Source: Chitinophaga sp. 180180018-3 (GTDB taxonomy: Bacteria; Bacteroidota; Bacteroidia; Chitinophagales; Chitinophagaceae). From it: a stretch of 64,000 nucleotides of DNA. The position numbers and the translations under genes are program-made. Each line of letters opens with the position of its first letter. Positions within the stretch are counted from its first letter, which is position 1. Under the pieces are notes generated by a model. The model worked only from the letters and a program-made list of their open reading frames with translations, ran no database searches and had not been told where the DNA came from. Location: contig NZ_CP140772.1 in assembly GCF_037893185.1 (NCBI RefSeq), positions 4,650,001-4,714,000 of the forward strand. Direction: 5' to 3'. Shown piece after piece: positions 25,554 through 33,464 of the stretch.

Positions 25554-26639
25554 CTACAAATATATCGTTTTACCTGTACGTACCGATTCCCGCGCTGCCT
25601 CCAGTATGCGCACCACTATTACATTATTCTCCGGTGCATATAAACCATAAGGCGGCATTTTTTCCTTTCCGTTTAATACATCAATCAGGTAACTGAACGG
25701 ATCTTCATATACGCGTATATCCGTTGCTGTTACATGCCTCGTCTGAGCCGGCTTTCTTTCATCGTTCCGTTGCACCAATGTGTATTTGTCGGCCGCCACG
25801 AGGCTGCCTTTGTCGCCATACACCTCCATATCCTTCCGGCTGAAACTCCAGTTCCAGGAGGCCTGTATAGTGCATTGCATATCGCCATAATCCACGAGTA
25901 TGGTAGCATCGTCTTCTACTTTAGGATAAATCTGCGGCTTGAAATGCCGGGCCGCGGCGGTAACGGAAACGGGCATACGATTTTTCGCCAGGCGGGTCAT
26001 GAGGTTGGCGCCGTAGCAGCCAAAGTCCATCAATGCTCCTCCCCCGTTGAGTACCGGATCGGTGAGCCAGGCCAGGAATTCAGGTCCGCAGCCAATTTCT
26101 TTAGGCCCCTGGTGCCCGTCGTTCACCGTTACTTTTCTTACTTTTCCGGCGTAGCTGCTGTCTTCCACCAGCTGTAAGGTTTTGGCAACAGAAGGGTACC
26201 AGCTGGTTTCATAATCTGTCAGCAGCCGTACATTATGGCGCCGGGCCAGCGAATCCATGAACACGGCATCCTGCACCGTGGTAGCCAGCGGTTTTTCTAC
26301 CATGATATGAATGCCTCTGGGCGCAGCGGCAGCTACCACTTCCCGATGGGATTTGATATCGCCAAAGGCCAATACAGCAACGGGTTTTACTGCATCCAGC
26401 ATGGCGGGCAGGTTCGTATAGAAAAGTCGTTGTGGCAGATGGTATTGCCGTGCACGCAGCCTCGCAACAGCCGTATCGGGTTCGTATATACCCACGATCT
26501 CTACATCGCCCTTATCCGGGCGACCCAGAATAAAGCCGGCATGCCCGTGTGATACTCCGGCAACGGCTACACGAAGCCGCTGGGAGAAAGCACTGCTGCA
26601 AAGTAGCAGGCTCAGTATAAAAAGAAAAACAGAACGCAT
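25554..26639 (-). CDS. Exported Gfo/Idh/MocA-family oxidoreductase
   Basis: NAD(P)-dependent oxidoreductase-like protein of 361 aa. It has a signal peptide (MRSVFLFILSLLLCSSAFSQ), then the Rossmann opening LRVAVAGVSHGHAG, the conserved EKPLA block (IMVEKPLATT) and the C-terminal alpha/beta domain with GGGALMDFGCYG. The family usually acts on sugars, inositols or their derivatives. Export is notable because soluble NAD(P) is absent outside the cytoplasm; exported members such as glucose-fructose oxidoreductase keep the cofactor bound. Third gene of an operon with a dihaem cytochrome and an aryl-sulfotransferase-like propeller. Confidence 0.9.
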   Translation of the reverse strand: MRSVFLFILSLLLCSSAFSQRLRVAVAGVSHGHAGFILGRPDKGDVEIVGIYEPDTAVARLRARQYHLPQRLFYTNLPAMLDAVKPVAVLAFGDIKSHREVVAAAAPRGIHIMVEKPLATTVQDAVFMDSLARRHNVRLLTDYETSWYPSVAKTLQLVEDSSYAGKVRKVTVNDGHQGPKEIGCGPEFLAWLTDPVLNGGGALMDFGCYGANLMTRLAKNRMPVSVTAAARHFKPQIYPKVEDDATILVDYGDMQCTIQASWNWSFSRKDMEVYGDKGSLVAADKYTLVQRNDERKPAQTRHVTATDIRVYEDPFSYLIDVLNGKEKMPPYGLYAPENNVIVVRILEAARESVRTGKTIYL

Positions 26640-26691
26640 TCCTAAATCTAGGAAATATGTTCTGTTTCTACTAATGTTACCGTCAGTTCGC

Positions 26692-27699
26692 TTAATAACT
26701 GGCTTTCATTCCCTTCTTCTTCCAGTAATCAATAATTGGCTGATAAGGCCCGTATTTATGCGCAGCGATAGAGAAAGTATCTGCAAATGGTCCTTTATCG
26801 TAATCCAATGCTTTTTCTTCCATATGAGGGTAATCGAAACTTTTCACATCCGGGCGATGATGGCGGCTGTCGTCGTTTACAAACGCGGCGATATCCATCG
26901 CTTCTGCATCGGACAGCACCGGCTTATCCCAGGTAGCTTTATCGTAAGGCATGTTTGCTTTCAGCCACTGGGCCTGCTTGATAATGCGATGCATGCTTGA
27001 GCCTGGCTGATAACCATATTGCCCCCACAATGGCGGATATACGTAGGTGACTTTATCTTCGCGCAGCTGCCCTTCTCCTTCTTTACCATGACAACGGGCA
27101 CAGTGCTGTACAAACAGCTGCTCTCCCCTTTCCGGGCTGGCAGCAATATCCGGCAATGCTATCTCCAGATTCTTAGCTCCTTTGTAAGGTTGATCTTTCG
27201 GAACAAAACTGCTGATCCAGCGAAAATACGCCAGAAAAGCCACCATCTCCTTACTATCGAGCGGTAAGGGCCGGCCGTTATGCGGCCTTGTCACGCAGTT
27301 ATTCACTCTTTCGGCCATAGTGAGCACTTTGCCTTCCCTCGCCCGGTATTGAGGATAATGCTCATGCGATTCCATCAGGTTGAAGGAAAACGGTTTGGTA
27401 CCACCATTTTGATGACAGTTGGTACAATTCATTTTATTGCCCAGGTAATGACCATTTACGCCATCAGGCCCTATGTAATAGGCGGTGTTATACATCAGCT
27501 CCTGGCCATACCTGACGGCTTCGCCATATTTATCTGTTGGTATTTTGGTACTGTCTGCCTGTAATAAAACAGCTGCTTTAACTGCAGGTGTTTTTTCTTT
27601 GGCCTCACTCTTTGCATCTGACTGGCAGGCGTAAAAAGCTACCGCAATGGTAGCGGCAAGGAAACAACTATTTACAATACGAAAGGGATACTTCATCAT
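26692..27699 (-). CDS. Dihaem cytochrome c lipoprotein (TsdA-like)
   Basis: c-type cytochrome of 335 aa. A lipobox (VAFYACQSD, Cys at 25) anchors it to a membrane. Haem sites are C92-x-x-C95-H96 (CTNCH) and C200-x-x-C203-H204 (CARCH). The block between them (AERVNNCVTRPHNGRPLPLDSKEMVAFLAY) and the following NMP (Met250) match the layout of TsdA thiosulfate dehydrogenase/tetrathionate reductase, where a Cys in the first block and a Met in the second ligate the haems; here Cys135 and Met250 are the candidates. The sulfur activity is inferred only. A GTG two codons upstream is an alternative start; I use ATG 27699. Second gene of the operon. Confidence 0.88.
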   Translation of the reverse strand: MMKYPFRIVNSCFLAATIAVAFYACQSDAKSEAKEKTPAVKAAVLLQADSTKIPTDKYGEAVRYGQELMYNTAYYIGPDGVNGHYLGNKMNCTNCHQNGGTKPFSFNLMESHEHYPQYRAREGKVLTMAERVNNCVTRPHNGRPLPLDSKEMVAFLAYFRWISSFVPKDQPYKGAKNLEIALPDIAASPERGEQLFVQHCARCHGKEGEGQLREDKVTYVYPPLWGQYGYQPGSSMHRIIKQAQWLKANMPYDKATWDKPVLSDAEAMDIAAFVNDDSRHHRPDVKSFDYPHMEEKALDYDKGPFADTFSIAAHKYGPYQPIIDYWKKKGMKASY

Positions 27700-27726
27700 T
27701 GGCACTGTTATTTGTCTTCCTAAAAA

Positions 27727-28854
27727 TTAATGGGTGATAAAATCAGGTAATAGCGCTTTGGATATAAATTCAGCCCTATAGGGAATAAAAGCGCAGTGAA
27801 GCTGCCATAGCAGCTTTCCGGCTTTATCTGTCAACAACACGGTATTCCGTTTGGAACAACATGCCAGTATGTATTGGTGATCTACCAGGTAGGCGCTGCC
27901 CATACGGTCGTTGAACAAATAGGACGGAATCTGGCTACGCCAGGTAACGGTAGCTTTTCCGGAAGCCTCATCGAGATGAAAGGCCAGCACCTGCGATTGC
28001 TGCCGGGAAACCCCGTTATCAAACAACATCAGGTCGCCGTTCTCATTGCGGTGTACTGCATGCCCCATATCAAAGGCCGCGGTATCGGGTAGCTGAAAAT
28101 CACCGTTCCGCCCGAATTTCCAGATGATCTTACCGGTACGCGCGTCCAGTTTCCAGATTTGTCCGTTATTATAAAACGAGATCAGGTAATTGCCGTCTTT
28201 GTCGAAACTCAGGCTGTTGGCGTGCATCCAGTCCATACGGGTTCGTAGTATATCCTTGTCTTCCCGGGGATCCAGTGCATCAAACACGGTCCATTCCCAC
28301 ACCTTGTGTCCCTGACGGTCCAGCACCAGGATAGCGTCGCTCCTGACGGTATCAGCATCGTGGCCGCCCCGGGCACTCAGGTCGAATTGTTTTTCGGCAG
28401 TACTGAGCAACACAATATTATTCCCCGGGCTGAGTAACACTTCATGATGTGCGTTCGCAATAAAATCATTTTGTCCTTTCTTCAAATGCAGCAGGGTATC
28501 GCCTGAAAGTGACAACTCCATGATTTCATTGCCATAACTGGTGGGAAATTCCTTACCACCGAGAATACAAAGCAATGTTTTCTTTTCTGTAAAGTGCGCC
28601 GTTTTAAATCCGGTGCCGTTCACCTGATGATACCAGGCAACTTTTCCGTTGGCGTCGAGCAGATATAATGCCCCCGGTTCATCGCGACGGCTCAGCAATA
28701 CATATCCTTCTTTGAAACCAGCAGGCAACTGCGGCTGTGGGTTATCGAGATTAAATCCTTCCTGCACCCAATATGGAAGCGGCTTCTTGTGATGCTGCTG
28801 ACAGGAATAGATGCCCAATAAAATGATAAGATACCGGTATAATTTCATTCGCAT
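27727..28854 (-). CDS. Aryl-sulfotransferase-like beta-propeller lipoprotein
   Basis: Lipoprotein of 375 aa (lipobox LLGIYSC, Cys18). The body is a propeller with repeated Trp/Asp-rich blades and matches the arylsulfotransferase (ASST) family: NAHHEVL (His136, His137), DWMHANSLSFDKDGNYLISF (His211), LDARTGKIIWKFG, and DMGHAVHR (His265, His268). Classical ASST enzymes have an S-R-H stretch after the DW-H-NS block; here it reads SFYNN, so a key Arg appears to be missing. It may therefore be a binding protein or have another reaction. First gene of the four-gene operon, divergent from the hydrolase lipoprotein. Confidence 0.8.
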   Translation of the reverse strand: MRMKLYRYLIILLGIYSCQQHHKKPLPYWVQEGFNLDNPQPQLPAGFKEGYVLLSRRDEPGALYLLDANGKVAWYHQVNGTGFKTAHFTEKKTLLCILGGKEFPTSYGNEIMELSLSGDTLLHLKKGQNDFIANAHHEVLLSPGNNIVLLSTAEKQFDLSARGGHDADTVRSDAILVLDRQGHKVWEWTVFDALDPREDKDILRTRMDWMHANSLSFDKDGNYLISFYNNGQIWKLDARTGKIIWKFGRNGDFQLPDTAAFDMGHAVHRNENGDLMLFDNGVSRQQSQVLAFHLDEASGKATVTWRSQIPSYLFNDRMGSAYLVDHQYILACCSKRNTVLLTDKAGKLLWQLHCAFIPYRAEFISKALLPDFITH

Positions 28855-29096
28855 TACAATTGTTCATTGTTCAGTGACCCGAATCTATACATGCAGACGG
28901 AGGTTGATAACGTTCCGGATTCTGGCGAAAGATTGCCGGCAATCAATGTTTCGCACGATCACTACTGATGATGTTTAAGTGTAACAAGATAGTGATTTTA
29001 ATCAGAATAAAAGACGGTGTTTTTAATTCAGTCAAACATTGACATATTATAACAATATGTGTATCTTAAAAGAAGATCCAAACCCTCAAACCCGTT

Positions 29097-31790
29097 ATGA
29101 AACTATCTAAGAGCACCCTATGGCCAGTTTTGCTAATGTTGCTGTATGCCTGTTCAAACAACAACCATCATATCCCGACTATCACGCTCCCCTCACCTGA
29201 CAACTTCAGCGAAGAAATCAATGTGAGCCGGTTTATATTAATAGGACCTTTTACAGGTGATACCAGTGAAAAACATCGCATCGACACCAATGATCTTGCC
29301 AGGTATGGAATAAAAGAAGAAGACCTTAGCAATGACAATTTCCGCTCGCTGAAAAATGAGGTATATCAATCGAAAGGATATTACGCAGACCTCAGCGCGC
29401 TATTCGGCCCGCTTCAGGGAGCCAACTGTTACGTTTTATTTTCCATCAAAAGCCCTGTAGAACAGGATGTAGCCTTCCTGCTCGGCAGCGATGATGGCGT
29501 AAAAATCTGGGTCAATAAAACCCTGCGTTTCCGGGTAGATGATGCCAGGTCACTTCAGCGGAATACCAATATAGTGGCCGTTCATCTGAAGAAAGGTGAC
29601 AACACCGTGGTCGTAAAATCCAACAATCTTACGAGGGGCTGGGCATTTTACCTGAATATCAGCTCCGTAAAATATGCCAGCGAGTTTTACCAGCATCTGT
29701 TTGCAAGCGACCTGCTTGAAAGCTGTCTGATTAACACAAAGGATACGCTGAAAATCAGGGTCAATCCGCATTTCACGACGATGGGCGATTCCGCTGCGGT
29801 ACATATCTTCAGTAACAATGAACAAAAAGTATTTACAACAAAAGTTCCGGCCGATACCTTCTGGAAAATCCCGGTAGACAGTATGTTGCCGGGTGCTTAC
29901 AAATGCCAGGTGCTCACGAAAACAGATACTATCAGCGAGATATTTGTAGTGGGCAACTATAATGCACTTTTTAATAAAGACTCTGCTACACTGGCAGCCG
30001 TGAAAGGCGACCAGGATTTCCGGATAAACACCCGTACCCTGCTTTCCCGGTTCCGCTTCCTGGAGGATTTCGGTATCCGGAATAAATTCGACAACCTGTT
30101 ATACCGGAAAATCGCCATCACACTGTACGAAATCGAGTCTATTATCAACGACAGGGGTAAGCCCAATCTGTTTGCGGATAAAAAAGGCTGGCATTTACGC
30201 GGGTATCTTTCCCCCATCGACAGCAGTATTGAAAACTACATGGTTTATTTACCCCCATCGTATCAGAAAGGACAGCTCATACCCCTTGTAGTGGTGATGC
30301 CCTGGGTATACCGCAAGATGCCTTACGCAGAAGGACCACATGTAGCCTATCTGGGAAAAATAGAAACGATGATGCAACTGGCAGATAAATTCGGCTATGC
30401 TGTGTTGTGGTCCAGTTCAAGGATTCATGAGCAATACAACCTGAATCCGATAGTATCGGCCTCTACTTTTGCAGCGATCCGGAAAGTAAGCCAGGATTAT
30501 TCTATCAATAAAAATCGTGTATACTTATACGGTATATGTACAGGAGGTTTATTTTCCTTACAGATCGCCAACAGGTATCCTTCTCTCTTTGCGGCAGTTG
30601 GCGTGGAAGGACCCGAACTCAGCTATACCACCTGCGAAACCGAATCAGGTCAGCATAATTATTCTTTTTGTCCACCGAAAGACTGGGTCAAAGAAAATAA
30701 CATCCTGAAGTCCGCCAATAATTTCAGGAATGTGTCTATTTATCTCAGTCACGCCCCCGGCGATCAGAAAGCAGATTACAATATTTCCCGGCGGCTGTTT
30801 GACCTTGCGAAACGGGCTGGTGCTGATATTGTATTAGATAGCGTACCTCTCGTTGTTAAAACACCTTCTCTTGATCTTTATCCGGAAGAAATAATACAGC
30901 ATAATATCTTCTCCTTCTTCAAAGGGAAAGAAATTACTCCGCCTGCAGTAATTAATTTTTCTACTTTCCAGCTAAAATATAATCAGGCCTACTGGATTAC
31001 TATCAACAGGCTGGATACCTTACACCGGCAGGCTAACATCAAAGCAGTTTATAAAGATAATGTGGTACAGGTAAGCACGAAAAACATTGCCGGATATACT
31101 GTTGACATAGCGGGTATGCCTAAAGTAGCCCCAGGGAAAAAACTACTGATCACTACCAACAACGACACCTCTTATTTCAATTTCCCGGATGCCACAAAAA
31201 CGATTGTGATAACGGTTCCGGGGAAAAAGGTTTTTAATTTACGGGAGAAGACAAGCAGCACGGAAGGCCCTGTGAACGATCTTTTTAAAGAGAGCTTCGT
31301 AGTGGTACGCGGTACAACCGGCAGCAAAAGCGAAAATGCGGTGAATGATAGTCTTGTTGACAAATTCGTTAAAAACTGGCGGGAAAATAATTTCGCTGAT
31401 TGTCCGGTGAAACGTGATGTAGCGGTTACGCCTTATGACATCGCGCATCATAACCTGATACTCATCGGCAATCCCGGTACCAATGCGATGATCAAACGTC
31501 TGCTGACGCCCACCCTTCCTGTGAAGATTCTCAAAGATTCCATGGTGATAGGCCAGCAAAAGATAGCGGGGGCCCATCTGGAGTATACGTTGATTTATCC
31601 CAATCCGCTGAATGCTCAGAAGTATATCCTTTTACTAGGTTCCAACGATCCGTTAAGCCGGGAAATAGATCTTGATTTACAGGAAACCGGCTGGTATGAT
31701 TATGAAATAAAAGATGGGGTTAACGGTACTGTGTTGGCGAAAGGATATTTTGATAAATTTTGGAACCAGCTGCCATTTACTGGCAACTAG
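29097..31790 (+). CDS. Large lipoprotein with lectin-like domain and alpha/beta hydrolase with Cys nucleophile
   Basis: Lipoprotein of 897 aa (lipobox LLYACSN, Cys19). Residues about 110-190 (FLLGSDDGVKIWVNKTLRF..VHLKKGDNTVVVKSNNLTRGWAFYLNI) look like the jelly-roll carbohydrate-binding domain found in some secreted glycosidases and esterases. From about 375 a hydrolase fold begins (NYMVYLPPSYQKGQLIPLVVVM). The nucleophile elbow is YGICTGG (478-484), with Cys481 where Ser is usual, and a His (IIQHNIFSFFKG) is present. The last 250 residues are uncharacterised. Probably an exported esterase or peptidase-like enzyme. Converges on SusD of unit 2, 13 bp apart. Confidence 0.75.
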   Translation: MKLSKSTLWPVLLMLLYACSNNNHHIPTITLPSPDNFSEEINVSRFILIGPFTGDTSEKHRIDTNDLARYGIKEEDLSNDNFRSLKNEVYQSKGYYADLSALFGPLQGANCYVLFSIKSPVEQDVAFLLGSDDGVKIWVNKTLRFRVDDARSLQRNTNIVAVHLKKGDNTVVVKSNNLTRGWAFYLNISSVKYASEFYQHLFASDLLESCLINTKDTLKIRVNPHFTTMGDSAAVHIFSNNEQKVFTTKVPADTFWKIPVDSMLPGAYKCQVLTKTDTISEIFVVGNYNALFNKDSATLAAVKGDQDFRINTRTLLSRFRFLEDFGIRNKFDNLLYRKIAITLYEIESIINDRGKPNLFADKKGWHLRGYLSPIDSSIENYMVYLPPSYQKGQLIPLVVVMPWVYRKMPYAEGPHVAYLGKIETMMQLADKFGYAVLWSSSRIHEQYNLNPIVSASTFAAIRKVSQDYSINKNRVYLYGICTGGLFSLQIANRYPSLFAAVGVEGPELSYTTCETESGQHNYSFCPPKDWVKENNILKSANNFRNVSIYLSHAPGDQKADYNISRRLFDLAKRAGADIVLDSVPLVVKTPSLDLYPEEIIQHNIFSFFKGKEITPPAVINFSTFQLKYNQAYWITINRLDTLHRQANIKAVYKDNVVQVSTKNIAGYTVDIAGMPKVAPGKKLLITTNNDTSYFNFPDATKTIVITVPGKKVFNLREKTSSTEGPVNDLFKESFVVVRGTTGSKSENAVNDSLVDKFVKNWRENNFADCPVKRDVAVTPYDIAHHNLILIGNPGTNAMIKRLLTPTLPVKILKDSMVIGQQKIAGAHLEYTLIYPNPLNAQKYILLLGSNDPLSREIDLDLQETGWYDYEIKDGVNGTVLAKGYFDKFWNQLPFTGN

Positions 31791-31803
31791 TTCCGGTTGT
31801 TTG

Positions 31804-33444
31804 TTATTTCCAGATTGGATTCTGTGTTGCTTTCGGATTCGATCTCAGTTCACTCGCCGGGATCGGGAAAACGTAATGTTTACCCTGAAAGCTGCTGGCG
31901 CCCTGCTTCTCGTGGGCTGTCAGCATAGCCTGCAACTGGCCGGCATCTTTATACCATCTTCTCAGGTCATACACGCGGTTTTGTTCAAAGAACATTTCCA
32001 GCAGTTTCTGGTGATCGATTTCCGTCATTACCTGTGTTTTTCCCGCCAGATCAGCGGCAGTTTTATCGACCAGGCCAGCGCGGCGGCGGATCCGGTTGAT
32101 ATCACCAATCGCTTTTCCGAGATTACCATTCTGCGCGGCTGCTTCTGCACGGAGCAGCAGTACTTCCGCAAAGCGGAATACCCTGTAGTTTGCAGTGGAA
32201 GGAGAAGCGCCCCAGTAGTTGTCTGCATCCTTCACATTACGCCAGGCGCTGGTGCCTTTCTTAATCAGGAAACGTCCGTTGGTAGTGGTATCCAGCTTAG
32301 TATCCGGGTATAAACGCTTGGTTTTGGAAAGAGCGGAATTCCAAAGCACATCAAAGGATTGGCCATCGTACCAGGTGGTATCTTTTTCTCCCAGTGTGGA
32401 GTATTTCCACATCAGGGTAGCATACATACGCTTATCGAATTTGGTATCGGAACCGGCTGGTCGTTTTTCTTTCAAAAACTCATTTACCAGGTAGTTAGAC
32501 GGTACATATTTAAACCATCCACCTCCTGCCGGCGGGCCTATGAATTGCGGCAGGTAGTTATACATCGGCGAGTTCGGTGATTCTGTGCTCCACGCTCCAT
32601 ACTGATTACCCAATGGTGCAAAGGTCCATTCGAATATCGATTCTACGTTGTATTCGTTCTTATCGGTATAGTTGTCTTCGAAATTGTCAACCAGGTCGTA
32701 GCTGTAAGGGCTCTGTGTCAGCAGATCGAAGGTAGCTTCTGCCTTGGCGTAATCTTCCATGAACATATAAGCTTTTCCCAGGTAAGCAACTGCAGCACCG
32801 CTGGTAGCCCTGCCCTGTTCCTTGGAATCACGTTTTGCAGGCAACCCGGCTTTAGCATCTGTCAGGTCGCTGATCACCTGTTTCCATACCTCTTCTTTTG
32901 AACTACAGGCCAGGGCATAACCATCGGTTGTTTCCACAGGAGAAGTTCTTATAGGTACACCACCCCAGTTAGACGCCAGGATGTAGTAAGCCAATCCGCG
33001 CAGGAACTTGGCCTCGGCGATGTACAAGGCTTTTTTGGAATCGTCGATATTAACATTCCCGATCTTCCCTAACAGTACATTGGCGCGATGTATACACTGG
33101 TAGGTATTAGAGAAAATAGCTCCCAGGTCGCCGTTGTTCTCATCGTTGGTAAAAGTAGCCACCGCCCAGGTTCCGGTTTCTTCACCCGGCAGTGTGAATA
33201 CATCGTCGCCCAGCGTATTAATATCCTGTATACCCTGATAAGAGCCCCAGTAGCCATAAAGGGAAGAACGCAAGGGACTATATGTAGCTGCCAGCCCTGC
33301 ACTTACGTCGTTCTCATTTTTCCAGAAGCTGGCATCTGTAGTTTGATTCGGATTGTTCTGGCTCAGAAAATTCTTTTCATTACACGCCGCTGCTGCTGTT
33401 AAAGCGAGCGCAAGTGTTCCTATATATTTGATTGATTTTTTCAT
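31804..33444 (-). CDS. RagB/SusD-family nutrient-binding lipoprotein (PUL unit 2)
   Basis: Surface glycan- or nutrient-binding lipoprotein of 546 aa. Signal ends LTAAAACNEKNFLSQ, with the Cys as lipid site. SusD marks: NFLSQNNPNQTTDASFWKNENDVSAGLAATYSPLR near the start, TPR-like helices with AEAKFLRGLAYYILASNWGGVP, and the C-terminal HQKLLEMFFEQNRVYDLRRWYKDAGQLQ. It starts 20 bp after the SusC stop and is the last gene of unit 2. Substrate not deducible. Confidence 0.95.
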   Translation of the reverse strand: MKKSIKYIGTLALALTAAAACNEKNFLSQNNPNQTTDASFWKNENDVSAGLAATYSPLRSSLYGYWGSYQGIQDINTLGDDVFTLPGEETGTWAVATFTNDENNGDLGAIFSNTYQCIHRANVLLGKIGNVNIDDSKKALYIAEAKFLRGLAYYILASNWGGVPIRTSPVETTDGYALACSSKEEVWKQVISDLTDAKAGLPAKRDSKEQGRATSGAAVAYLGKAYMFMEDYAKAEATFDLLTQSPYSYDLVDNFEDNYTDKNEYNVESIFEWTFAPLGNQYGAWSTESPNSPMYNYLPQFIGPPAGGGWFKYVPSNYLVNEFLKEKRPAGSDTKFDKRMYATLMWKYSTLGEKDTTWYDGQSFDVLWNSALSKTKRLYPDTKLDTTTNGRFLIKKGTSAWRNVKDADNYWGASPSTANYRVFRFAEVLLLRAEAAAQNGNLGKAIGDINRIRRRAGLVDKTAADLAGKTQVMTEIDHQKLLEMFFEQNRVYDLRRWYKDAGQLQAMLTAHEKQGASSFQGKHYVFPIPASELRSNPKATQNPIWK

Positions 33445-33464
33445 AATGAAATGCTGTTAAGCAA

